Source: an uncultured Blautia sp. | GTDB taxonomy: Bacteria; Bacillota; Clostridia; Lachnospirales; Lachnospiraceae | Direction of reading: 5' to 3' | DNA: 7,673 nucleotides | NCBI GenBank assembly: GCA_946538475.1 | Contig: CAMNGN010000093.1 | Span: forward strand, 1 to 7,673 | Shown here: positions 1 to 6,291 of the stretch, piece by piece | Numbering within the stretch: position 1 is the first letter of the stretch | How the letters are laid out: every line of letters starts with the position of its first letter | Program-made: the position numbers and the translations under genes | The notes under the pieces: model-generated | What the model was told of the DNA's origin: nothing | Databases searched by the model: none | The model's input: the letters and a program-made list of their open reading frames with translations, nothing else

Positions 1-351
1 CTGGATACGCGATTTCCCAAGCAGCAGATAAAGGGTAAGTCCAAATACAGGAATGGCCAGGATCGTGATAGACCAGGCAAGTTTGTAGGAGGGATTCATA
101 TATTTATTTACAATGGAAAGGACAGCGATGATCGAGGCGGCGACCGCCGCAATACTGATATACGGTGAATAAGCCGCAAGCACCACAAAAAGCAGGCCCC
201 ACCACAGGATCTGCAGAATCATAGAGAACAAGACATAAAATGCCTTGTTGAAGAGCAGTTTTACACCCCGGGTCAAAGCCTGGACAATAACACTTTTTCT
301 TTTTGGTTTTTCTGCCTGCGCTGCGCTTTTTGCTGCACTGATACCTTCCAT
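1..351 (-). CDS. cls: Cardiolipin synthase, N-terminal part (runs off left edge)
   Basis: The 117 visible residues are the N-terminal membrane anchor of a PLD-superfamily cardiolipin synthase. This enzyme joins two phosphatidylglycerol molecules into cardiolipin plus glycerol at the cytoplasmic membrane. After a basic, Ala/Lys-rich head (about residues 1-22) come hydrophobic segments at roughly 36-60, 62-83 and 90-112. The last one, YKLAWSITILAIPVFGLTLY followed by LLLGK, is the PLDc_N signature of the family (W93, P101, G104, Y108, G112). The catalytic HKD motifs would lie beyond the window, so activity cannot be judged here. The ATG at 351 is preceded by GGGAG (357-361) with 5 nt spacing. 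It lies 59 nt downstream of rpsU on the same strand, behind a hairpin, and no separate promoter is clear. Another PLDc_N-containing phospholipase D-like protein is the main alternative. Confidence 0.85.
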   Translation of the reverse strand, partial: MEGISAAKSAAQAEKPKRKSVIVQALTRGVKLLFNKAFYVLFSMILQILWWGLLFVVLAAYSPYISIAAVAASIIAVLSIVNKYMNPSYKLAWSITILAIPVFGLTLYLLLGKSRIQ

Positions 352-372
352 AAATTCTCCCGATAACACATA

Positions 373-400
373 AAATCCCTGACTGTACAGCCAGGGATTT
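373..400 (-). terminator. Terminator-like hairpin between rpsU and cls
   Basis: A perfect 9-bp inverted repeat, AAATCCCTG with CAGGGATTT, encloses a 10-nt loop that itself contains CTGTACAG, so the stem can extend past one mismatch. Read on the minus strand, the second arm runs into TTTTATG, a short and imperfect U-tract. It sits 10 nt after the rpsU stop and 21 nt before cls. It could end most rpsU transcripts while leaking into cls. A processing or stabilising hairpin is the alternative. Confidence 0.55.
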
Positions 401-410
401 AATGCGCACA

Positions 411-587
411 TTAATTATATTTACGTTTTCTTGCGGCTTCAGATTTTTTCTTACGACGAACGCTCGGTTTCTCGTAATGTTCTCTCTTACGGATCTCCTG
501 CTGAATGCCTGCTTTAGCACAGCTTCTCTTGAATCTTCTAAGAGCGCTGTCTAAAGTCTCGTTCTCTTTTACGATAACGTTTGACAT
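411..587 (-). CDS. rpsU: 30S ribosomal protein bS21
   Basis: A complete 58-residue small, very basic protein of the bS21 family, part of the platform of the 30S subunit near the 3' end of 16S rRNA, where it aids initiation. The sequence starts MSNVIVKENETLDSALRRFK, continues with RSCAKAGIQQEIRKREHYEK and ends in a Lys/Arg-rich tail RRKKKSEAARKRKYN, matching the family along its full length and usual size (about 55-70). The ATG at 587 is preceded by AGGTG (595-599, 7 nt away) and by a longer GGAGGGAGGT (601-610), so translation signals are unusually strong. It has its own sigma-A-type promoter and follows alaS by 162 nt. In many Firmicutes rpsU is followed by yqeY; here the next gene is cls. 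Confidence 0.97.
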   Translation of the reverse strand: MSNVIVKENETLDSALRRFKRSCAKAGIQQEIRKREHYEKPSVRRKKKSEAARKRKYN

Positions 588-594
588 AGACTCA

Positions 595-610
595 CACCTA
601 ACCTCCCTCC
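595..610 (-). promoter_or_regulatory. Double/extended Shine-Dalgarno of rpsU
   Basis: On the minus strand the bases before the rpsU ATG read GGAGGGAGGT, then TAGGTG. The downstream AGGTG (595-599) has normal 7-nt spacing. The upstream GGAGG copies are 14 or more nt from the ATG, too far for optimal initiation, and could serve as a standby or regulatory anti-SD binding site. Confidence 0.6.
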
Positions 611-640
611 AGTTGTAAATTTTGTGCTTAAATACAACTG
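610..640 (-). promoter_or_regulatory. Hairpin in the rpsU 5' UTR abutting the Shine-Dalgarno
   Basis: Perfect 8-bp complementary arms CAGTTGTA (633-640) and TACAACTG (610-617) are separated by a 15-nt A/U-rich loop. The 3' arm ends on the first G of the purine-rich Shine-Dalgarno tract. The hairpin lies inside the predicted rpsU 5' UTR and could influence SD access. That role is inferred from position only. Confidence 0.45.
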
Positions 641-667
641 ATCGGGTATTTTTATTGCACGAATTGT

Positions 668-697
668 ATTATATATCACCGGGACTCATTTCGTCAA
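668..697 (-). promoter_or_regulatory. rpsU promoter (sigma-A type)
   Basis: On the minus strand TTGACG (692-697) is followed after 18 nt by TATAAT (668-673), one mismatch from the vegetative consensus. The expected start site near 661 gives a 5' UTR of about 75 nt that includes the hairpin at 610-640. The promoter lies between alaS and rpsU, so rpsU can be transcribed independently of the tRNA synthetase operon. Confidence 0.7.
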
Positions 698-749
698 TAA
701 ATTTTTGAAAAAATCTGACAAACTTTTCACCCCTGTTTTGGCGTTTCTC

Positions 750-3389
750 TCAGTGAAGCATCTTCTCGAGAATAGACTTTGCAGCCGCTACCGCCTGATC
801 GGCGTTTTCGGGCTTCTTGCCGCCTGCCTGAGCCATTCCGGGACGTCCGCCGCCGCCTCCGCCGACGATCGCCGCTGCCTCTTTAATGAGGTTGCCTGCA
901 TGAGCTCCTGCCTTCTGAGCTGCATCGGTAGCCATGGACAGAAGGTTTACTTTCTCACCGTTGACCGATACGAGAAGGACAACGCCATCTCCCATTTTCT
1001 CCTTGAGCTGATCGCCCAGATCGCGCAGTTTGTTCATGTCCACGCCCGAGACCTTTGCGGCCAGGAGCTTGACACCGTTTACTTCCTGCACCTGATCCAT
1101 GACATCGCCCAGAGCATTCTGTGCAAGCTTGCTCTTCAGGGATTCGTTCTCACTTGAGAGCGATTTGATCTCGGCCTGCAGATGACCGATCTTCTCTACT
1201 ACCTCGGCAGGTGAGCTCTTGAGCTGAGCCGCCGCGGAAAGAAGGATCTTCTCCTGCTGACGATAATACTCGATCACGCCTTTGCCGGTGAGTGCTTCGA
1301 TACGGCGAACGCCTGCAGCGATGCCGGATTCGGACACGATCTTGAACTGTCCGATCTTGCCGGTGTTGGTGACGTGTGTACCGCCGCAGAGCTCGACCGA
1401 GAAGTCACCCATGCTGACCACGCGGACTTCATCGCCGTATTTCTCTCCGAACAGAGCCATGGCTCCGGTCTTCTTGGCGTCTTCAATACTCATGATCGCG
1501 GTGAGGACCGGAAGGTCTGCCTCGATCTCCTCATTTACGATGTTTTCTACCTTCTCGATCTCCTCAGCTGTCATCGCCTGGAAATGAGCAAAGTCAAAGC
1601 GCAGACGGTCGGGAGTGACAAGGGAGCCTTTCTGCTCTACATGTGTGCCGAGAACATTTCTCAGCGCTTTCTGCAGAAGGTGTGTAGCACTGTGGTTCTT
1701 CTCTGTATTCTCGCGGGAAGGTACGTCAACCTTGAGCAGCACATCGTCTCCCGCAGAGATCATGCCGGAGACCATTTGTCCCACATGGCCGTATTTTCCG
1801 CCGCGGAGCTTGATCGTCTCTTCTACGCGGAAGGATCCGTTCTGTGTCTCGATCACGCCGGTGTCGCCCAGCTGACCGCCCATCGTCGCGTAGAACGGTG
1901 TCTGCTCTACAAAGATCGTACCTTTCTGTCCTTCGAGGAGGGAGTCGACGATCTCTTTCTCTGTGGTAAGGACTGTCACCCTGGAGATACCCTCCAGGCA
2001 ATTGTATCCGGTAAATTCGGTTGTAACGTTAACGTCGATCTGATCGTAGACGGTCGCGTCGGCGCCCATATAATTGGTCGTCTCTCTTGCTTCACGCGCT
2101 TTGACTCTCTGCTCTTCCATACAGGTGTGGAAGCCTTCTTCGTCAACCTCGCATCCTTTTTCTTCCAGGATCTCCTTGGTGAGGTCGAGCGGGAATCCGT
2201 AGGTGTCGTAAAGCTTGAAAGCATTCTCGCCGCTCAGTGTCTTTACGTTTGCGGCAGCCATCTCATCTTCCATATCCGCAAGGATACGAAGGCCCTGATC
2301 GATCGTCTTGTTGAACTGGTTCTCCTCGTTGGTCAGTACCTTAAGGATGAACTCTCTCTTCTCTTCGAGCTCCGGATAGCCGGCTTTTGATCCTTCGATC
2401 ACCTCTTTGCTCAGTGTGGCAAGGAAGGTGCCTTTGATTCCCAGAAGTCTGCCGTGGCGGGCAGCGCGGCGGATCAGACGGCGGAGCACATATCCGCGGC
2501 CTTCATTGGTCGGCATGACACCGTCGGAGATCAGGAATGTGGCGGAACGGATGTGGTCCGTGATCAGACGGATGGACACATCGTCTTTATAGACTTTGCC
2601 GTATTCTTTTCCGGCAACTTCGCACACCAGGTTGCGCAGCGAGCAGATCGTGTCGACATCAAAGATGGAATCCACGTCCTGAACGACAACGGCCAGACGC
2701 TCAAGGCCCATACCTGTGTCGATATTCTTCTGAATAAGTTCGGTATAGTTTCCGTTTCCGTCATTCTCGAACTGTGTGAACACATCGTTCCATACTTCCA
2801 TGTAACGGTCACAGTCGCAGCCTACGGTACAGCCGGGTTTTCCGCAGCCGTATTTTTCTCCGCGGTCATAGTAGATCTCGGAGCAGGGACCGCACGGACC
2901 TGCGCCGTGCTCCCAGAAGTTATCCTCTTTTCCGAAACGGAAGATACGCTCTGCCGGGATGCCGATCTGTTTGTTCCAGATATCAAAAGCCTCATCGTCG
3001 TCAAGATATACCGACGGATACAGGCGGTCGGGATCCAGGCCGACTACCTCTGTCAGGAACTCCCAGCTCCAGGCGAGAGCTTCTTTTTTGAAGTAATCTC
3101 CGAAGGAGAAGTTGCCGAGCATCTCAAAGAAAGTTCCGTGGCGGGCTGTTTTACCGACATTCTCGATGTCGCCTGTACGGATACACTTCTGGCATGTAGC
3201 CACTCTCCTGCGAGGCGGAATTTCGGCGCCGGTAAAGTAAGGCTTAAGCGGTGCCATACCTGCATTGATCAGAAGAAGGCTCTTGTCTCCCTGCGGAACC
3301 AGTGAAAAGCTGTTCATGATAAGATGCCCCTTGCTCTCCATGAAGTCAAGGAACATTTTACGAAGCTCGTTTACTCCGTATTTCTGCAT
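750..3389 (-). CDS. alaS: Alanyl-tRNA synthetase
   Basis: A complete 879-residue class II synthetase, normal length for bacterial AlaRS, that charges tRNA-Ala and clears mischarged Ser/Gly-tRNA-Ala in the cytoplasm. The catalytic core includes CQKCIRTGDIENVG (66-79), FEMLGNFSFGDY (88-99), GAGPCGPCSEIYY (162-174) and the motif 3 helix GRGYVLRRLIRRA (297-309). A cysteine-rich insert carries C182, C187, C191 and C193, a likely zinc site. The editing domain shows its metal-binding residues H566 and H570 (HSATH) and C668 and H672 (CGGTH). A helical, coiled-coil-like stretch (about 728-760) leads to the C-Ala domain with a glycine run at 843-848. The ATG at 3389 has GGGAGG (3398-3403) 8 nt upstream. 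It follows tyrS by 34 nt with no promoter or T-box between, so both are probably co-transcribed. Confidence 0.98.
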   Translation of the reverse strand: MQKYGVNELRKMFLDFMESKGHLIMNSFSLVPQGDKSLLLINAGMAPLKPYFTGAEIPPRRRVATCQKCIRTGDIENVGKTARHGTFFEMLGNFSFGDYFKKEALAWSWEFLTEVVGLDPDRLYPSVYLDDDEAFDIWNKQIGIPAERIFRFGKEDNFWEHGAGPCGPCSEIYYDRGEKYGCGKPGCTVGCDCDRYMEVWNDVFTQFENDGNGNYTELIQKNIDTGMGLERLAVVVQDVDSIFDVDTICSLRNLVCEVAGKEYGKVYKDDVSIRLITDHIRSATFLISDGVMPTNEGRGYVLRRLIRRAARHGRLLGIKGTFLATLSKEVIEGSKAGYPELEEKREFILKVLTNEENQFNKTIDQGLRILADMEDEMAAANVKTLSGENAFKLYDTYGFPLDLTKEILEEKGCEVDEEGFHTCMEEQRVKAREARETTNYMGADATVYDQIDVNVTTEFTGYNCLEGISRVTVLTTEKEIVDSLLEGQKGTIFVEQTPFYATMGGQLGDTGVIETQNGSFRVEETIKLRGGKYGHVGQMVSGMISAGDDVLLKVDVPSRENTEKNHSATHLLQKALRNVLGTHVEQKGSLVTPDRLRFDFAHFQAMTAEEIEKVENIVNEEIEADLPVLTAIMSIEDAKKTGAMALFGEKYGDEVRVVSMGDFSVELCGGTHVTNTGKIGQFKIVSESGIAAGVRRIEALTGKGVIEYYRQQEKILLSAAAQLKSSPAEVVEKIGHLQAEIKSLSSENESLKSKLAQNALGDVMDQVQEVNGVKLLAAKVSGVDMNKLRDLGDQLKEKMGDGVVLLVSVNGEKVNLLSMATDAAQKAGAHAGNLIKEAAAIVGGGGGGRPGMAQAGGKKPENADQAVAAAKSILEKMLH

Positions 3390-3423
3390 TTTGTTTTCCT
3401 CCCGGATTATACTGTCAGATTTA

Positions 3424-4650
3424 TTATTTGAAGATCTTATGGAATTTCTTTTTGCCGCGTTTTACCAGCAGGCCATCCTCGGGAATGGCATCTTTGGCTA
3501 TCGCATAAAAGACATCCGTGATCTTATTTCCGTCTATCGAAACACCGCCCTGCTCGATCGCGCGGCGTCCCTCGGACCTGCTGGGAACCAGTCCGGTCTT
3601 TACAAGGACACTGATCAGATCGACTTTGTTATCCTCGTTGAACAAAACCTTATCGAGAATAGTGGACGGGATATCCGCAGAAGCAGCGCCGCCGCCGAAA
3701 AGGGACCGTGCAGCGTCCTGAGCCTTTTTCGCCTCTTCCTCTCCATGTACAAGGCTTGTGAGTTCGAAGGCAAGGATCTCTTTTGCTTTGTTCAGCTGAC
3801 TGCCTTCCCAGGAGGACATCTCTTCGATCTGCTCCATCGGAATGAAAGTCAGAAGGCGGATGCACTTCATGACATCGGCGTCATCCACGTTTCTCCAGTA
3901 CTGGTAGAAATCGTACGGACTGGTCTTCTCGGGATCGAGCCATACAGCGCCGGACACTGTTTTGCCCATCTTCTTTCCTTCGGAGTTGAGAAGAAGGGTG
4001 ATCGTCATGGCGTGGGCATCCTTGCCGAGTTTTCTGCGGATCAGCTCGGTACCGCCGAGCATGTTGCTCCACTGGTCGTCGCCGCCGAACTGCATGTTGC
4101 AGCCGTAATCCTGGAACAGTCTGTAGAAGTCATAGCTCTGCATGATCATGTAGTTGAATTCCAGGAAGCTCAGGCCTTTTTCCATTCTCTGTTTGTAGCA
4201 TTCTGCCGCCAGCATCTTGTTGACGGAGAAGCATGCTCCCACCTCACGAAGAAGCTTGATGTAATTGAGGTCCATCAGCCAGTCGGCGTTATTGACCATG
4301 AGGGCCTTTCCGTCGGAGAAATCGATAAAACGGGACATCTGCTTTTTGAAGCAGGCGATATTGTGCTGAATGTCCTCTTCGGTGAGCATTTTGCGCATGT
4401 CTGTCTTGCCGGAGGGATCACCGATCATGCCGGTACCGCCGCCGAGAAGCGCGATCGGTTTATTCCCGGCCATTTGCAGTCTCTTCATCAGGCAGAGCGC
4501 CATAAAATGGCCTACATGCAGGCTGTCCGCCGTCGGATCAAATCCGATGTAGAATGTGGCTTTGCCTTCATTCACCATCTTGCTGATCTCTTCTTCATTT
4601 GTAACCTGGGCGATCAGCCCTCGAGCTTTGAGCTCTTCCCATAATGTCAT
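3424..4650 (-). CDS. tyrS: Tyrosyl-tRNA synthetase
   Basis: A complete 408-residue class I synthetase that activates tyrosine with ATP and loads it on tRNA-Tyr; usual bacterial length is about 400-425. The Rossmann catalytic domain has FYIGFDPTADSLHVGH with the HIGH-type motif at 45-48, LLGGGTGMIGDPSGK (68-82), and the tyrosine-pocket stretch around Y167, Q171 and D174, followed by QFGGDDQW (187-194). The signature loop is KMGKT (227-231), a common TyrS form of KMSKS. An anticodon-recognition helical region follows, and the C-terminus (about 343-408) is an S4-type RNA-binding domain. The ATG at 4650 has AAGGAGG (4659-4665) 8 nt upstream. It is the first long gene of the tyrS-alaS unit, behind a promoter and a hairpin-containing leader. 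No T-box was found, although tyrS in Firmicutes is often T-box controlled. Confidence 0.98.
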   Translation of the reverse strand: MTLWEELKARGLIAQVTNEEEISKMVNEGKATFYIGFDPTADSLHVGHFMALCLMKRLQMAGNKPIALLGGGTGMIGDPSGKTDMRKMLTEEDIQHNIACFKKQMSRFIDFSDGKALMVNNADWLMDLNYIKLLREVGACFSVNKMLAAECYKQRMEKGLSFLEFNYMIMQSYDFYRLFQDYGCNMQFGGDDQWSNMLGGTELIRRKLGKDAHAMTITLLLNSEGKKMGKTVSGAVWLDPEKTSPYDFYQYWRNVDDADVMKCIRLLTFIPMEQIEEMSSWEGSQLNKAKEILAFELTSLVHGEEEAKKAQDAARSLFGGGAASADIPSTILDKVLFNEDNKVDLISVLVKTGLVPSRSEGRRAIEQGGVSIDGNKITDVFYAIAKDAIPEDGLLVKRGKKKFHKIFK

Positions 4651-4676
4651 TTATCTTTCCTCCTTCGGGTTTTGAT

Positions 4677-4772
4677 TCATCCGGAAACGAAATATTGATA
4701 AAACCCGGTTCCTGTCCCTAAGGACGAGAACCGGGTTCTATAATTACATTTTACTGTGCTGCTGATTCTCAT
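4677..4772 (-). CDS. Possible 31-aa leader peptide upstream of tyrS
   Basis: A short ORF starts 22 nt or so after the predicted tyrS transcription start. Its ATG (4770-4772) is preceded by AGAAGG (4778-4783) at 5-nt spacing. It begins MRISSTVKCNYRTRF and ends GFYQYFVSG, with TGA at 4677-4679, 26 nt before the tyrS ATG. One Tyr codon (TAT, 4740-4742) lies two bases before the first arm of the leader hairpin, and an FYQYF cluster follows the hairpin directly. Seen: the ORF, SD and codons. Inferred: it might link tyrosine supply to tyrS expression. Against this, a ribosome translating the ORF would cross the hairpin and disrupt it even when tyrosine is plentiful. It may equally be a chance ORF. 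Confidence 0.25.
   Translation of the reverse strand: MRISSTVKCNYRTRFSSLGTGTGFYQYFVSG
4702..4737 (-). terminator. Terminator/attenuator-like hairpin in the tyrS leader
   Basis: The arms AACCCGGTTC and GAACCGGGTT are perfectly complementary (10 bp). Inside them a T-G and a C-A position are followed by a further GTCC/GGAC stem with a TTAG loop. On the minus strand the stem is followed by TTTTAT, a short U-tract. It lies about 57 nt after the predicted start site and 51 nt before the tyrS ATG, so it sits between promoter and gene. That position suggests partial or conditional termination rather than the end of a gene. Confidence 0.6.
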
Positions 4773-4801
4773 CAATGCCTTCTTTTTTTCGCTAGTATTT
4801 T

Positions 4802-4830
4802 AGTATAAAGAGCGAATTATATTTTGTCAA
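4802..4830 (-). promoter_or_regulatory. tyrS-alaS promoter (sigma-A type)
   Basis: On the minus strand a perfect TTGACA (4825-4830) is followed after exactly 17 nt by TATACT (4802-4807), five of six matches to the -10 consensus. A/T-rich sequence just upstream of the -35 could act as an UP element. The expected start near 4795 gives a leader of about 145 nt before tyrS. It is back-to-back with the trkA promoter. Confidence 0.82.
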
Positions 4831-4879
4831 GAAATTTTGATTTCATAGCAAAACCGCCCTTTTATTATATATAGAGAAG

Positions 4880-4888
4880 TGCTATAAT
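4880..4888 (+). promoter_or_regulatory. trkA-trkH promoter, extended -10
   Basis: A perfect TATAAT (4883-4888) carries the TGn extension (TGC at 4880-4882), which compensates for the lack of a good -35 (only a T-rich TTTTAT about 17 nt upstream). The expected start near 4895 leaves a short 5' UTR of about 35 nt before trkA. Confidence 0.65.
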
Positions 4889-4904
4889 GAAACTCGCATT
4901 TCAT
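4887..4904. repeat. ATGAAA/TTTCAT inverted repeat at the trkA start site
   Basis: ATGAAA (4887-4892) and TTTCAT (4899-4904) form a perfect 6-bp inverted repeat with a 6-nt spacer. It begins inside the -10 and spans the expected transcription start. A third copy, TTTCAT, is at 4841-4846 between the two divergent promoters. The layout fits an operator, but the repeat is short and AT-rich, so chance is possible. Confidence 0.35.
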
Positions 4905-4928
4905 AAATTATTTTAGAAGAGGTAAGTT

Positions 4929-6287
4929 ATGCATATCATAATCGTAGGCTGCGGCAAAGTTGGCCGCACACTGGCCGAACAATTACAGCAGGAAAATACG
5001 GATATCACCCTTGTCGACATTAAGGAAAGCAAGATCAATGATCTGGGTGATGATATCGATGCGATGGGAATCGTCGGCAACGGCGCCAGCATCAACACAC
5101 TAATGGAAGCGGGAATCGAATCCACCGATATCCTCATCGCGGTTACCGGGTCCGATGAGCTTAATCTCCTCTGCTGTCTGATCGCGCAGAAGGCAGGCGA
5201 ATGTCACACGATCGCCCGTGTACGCAATCCGATCTACAGCCAGGAGATCGAATTTATCAAAGAACGTCTGGGCATCTCTCTTTTCATCAATCCCGAGCTG
5301 GCTGCAGCGCAGGAAATATCCAGAGTTCTTCGTTTCCCGTCTGCCCGAAAGATCGACACCTTTATCAGAGGCCGCGTCGAGCTGCTTAAATTTAAGGTTC
5401 TTCCTGAGTTTAATCTTGACGGTTTATCGATAAGGCAGATCTCCGACAGGCTGCGCTGCGATGTTCTTTTCTGCGGTGCCGAGCGTCAGGAAGAGATCAC
5501 TATCCCCGACGGCAATTATGTTGTACAGGATGGGGATATGCTGTCGATCATGTCCACCCCGCGCAATGCGGCGATTTTCTTCAAAAAGATCGGCCTTAAG
5601 ACACATCAGGTAAGGAATGCGATCCTGATCGGCGGCGGCACCATTTCCTATTATGTGGCAAAGCTTCTGCTGGATATGAAGATCGGCGTAAAGATCGTCG
5701 AGAAAGATCCGGCTCGCTGTGAGCATCTTCTCGAGCTGCTTCCCGAGGCTACCGTGATCAACGGTGACGGTGCTGACCGTGCGCTTCTGCTGGAAGAAGG
5801 CATCCGTGATACAGAGGCTCTCGTCACTCTCACCAACATCGATGAGGAGAACATTTTCCTTGCTCTTTCCGCCAAGAAGTTTTCGGATGCCAAGCTCGTT
5901 GCCAAAGTCAACCGGCTGGCATTTGACGATGTGATCGATGATCTGGATATCGGAAGCGTGATCTATCCCAAGTACATCACGGCTGACGTCATCCTCCAGT
6001 ATGTGCGCGCGATGCAGAACAGTATCGGCAGCAATGTCGAGACACTCTACCACATTCTCGACAACAAAGCCGAGGCGCTTGAGTTCCGCATCAACGAGGA
6101 ATCCGCCGCAACGGGAGTTTCACTGGCAGATCTGAACACCAGAGATAACCTCCTTGTCGGATGTATCTACCGTCACGGTGAAGTACGTATCCCCCGTGGT
6201 CAGGATAAAATCCAGGTCGGAGACAGCGTCATCATCGTCACCACGCATCATGGTCTGCGCGACATTACTGACATACTGAAGAGGTGA
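4929..6287 (+). CDS. trkA: Trk potassium uptake regulator, NAD-binding TrkA
   Basis: A complete 452-residue cytoplasmic gating subunit of the Trk K+ uptake system. It binds NAD(H)/ATP and controls the TrkH channel. Two RCK units are arranged in tandem, the length expected for TrkA rather than single-unit KtrA. Unit 1 has a Rossmann fold with IIIVGCGKVG (glycines 7, 9, 12) and the ribose-binding acid D30, then a TrkA-C domain (about 135-215). Unit 2 has AILIGGGTIS (231-240), acid E258 and NGDGAD (278-283), then a second TrkA-C domain (about 370-452, including IPRGQDKIQVGDSVIIV). The third glycine of the unit 2 motif is replaced by serine, so the two nucleotide sites may differ. The ATG at 4929 has GAGGT (4919-4923) 5 nt upstream. 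The stop lies 4 nt before trkH. Confidence 0.96.
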   Translation: MHIIIVGCGKVGRTLAEQLQQENTDITLVDIKESKINDLGDDIDAMGIVGNGASINTLMEAGIESTDILIAVTGSDELNLLCCLIAQKAGECHTIARVRNPIYSQEIEFIKERLGISLFINPELAAAQEISRVLRFPSARKIDTFIRGRVELLKFKVLPEFNLDGLSIRQISDRLRCDVLFCGAERQEEITIPDGNYVVQDGDMLSIMSTPRNAAIFFKKIGLKTHQVRNAILIGGGTISYYVAKLLLDMKIGVKIVEKDPARCEHLLELLPEATVINGDGADRALLLEEGIRDTEALVTLTNIDEENIFLALSAKKFSDAKLVAKVNRLAFDDVIDDLDIGSVIYPKYITADVILQYVRAMQNSIGSNVETLYHILDNKAEALEFRINEESAATGVSLADLNTRDNLLVGCIYRHGEVRIPRGQDKIQVGDSVIIVTTHHGLRDITDILKR

Positions 6288-6291
6288 CGGA

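Noticed and set aside
399..414. TTAATG-CGCA-CATTAA inverted repeat across the rpsU stop codon
   Set aside because: Six AT-rich pairs without a U-tract, partly overlapping the stronger hairpin at 373-400; not enough to call a separate element.
104..520. 138-codon minus-strand ORF overlapping both rpsU and cls
   Set aside because: It runs out of frame across rpsU and the start of cls, both of which have clear family signatures, SDs and correct lengths.
685..735. Intrinsic terminator after alaS (TGAAAA ... TTTTCA pairing)
   Set aside because: Only about 6 A/U-rich pairs with a long loop; too weak to call, and part of it is occupied by the rpsU promoter.
1374..3305. Long plus-strand ORFs (1374-2390 and 2454-3305) antisense to alaS
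   Set aside because: They mirror the AlaRS reading frame, lack recognisable motifs, and are explained by the codon bias of alaS.
3265..4644. 459-codon plus-strand ORF spanning all of tyrS antisense
   Set aside because: The opposite strand has unmistakable full-length TyrRS. The antisense frame is open only because codons complementary to stops (TTA, CTA, TCA) are rare in tyrS. Its translation shows no recognisable domain and there is no SD-supported start.
4651..4795. Canonical T-box riboswitch before tyrS
   Set aside because: No AGGGTGGNACCGCG element, no specifier-loop or Stem I architecture, and too little length between promoter and gene.
5424..6053. 209-codon minus-strand ORF inside trkA
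   Set aside because: Antisense shadow of trkA; no family features, and trkA is intact on the plus strand.
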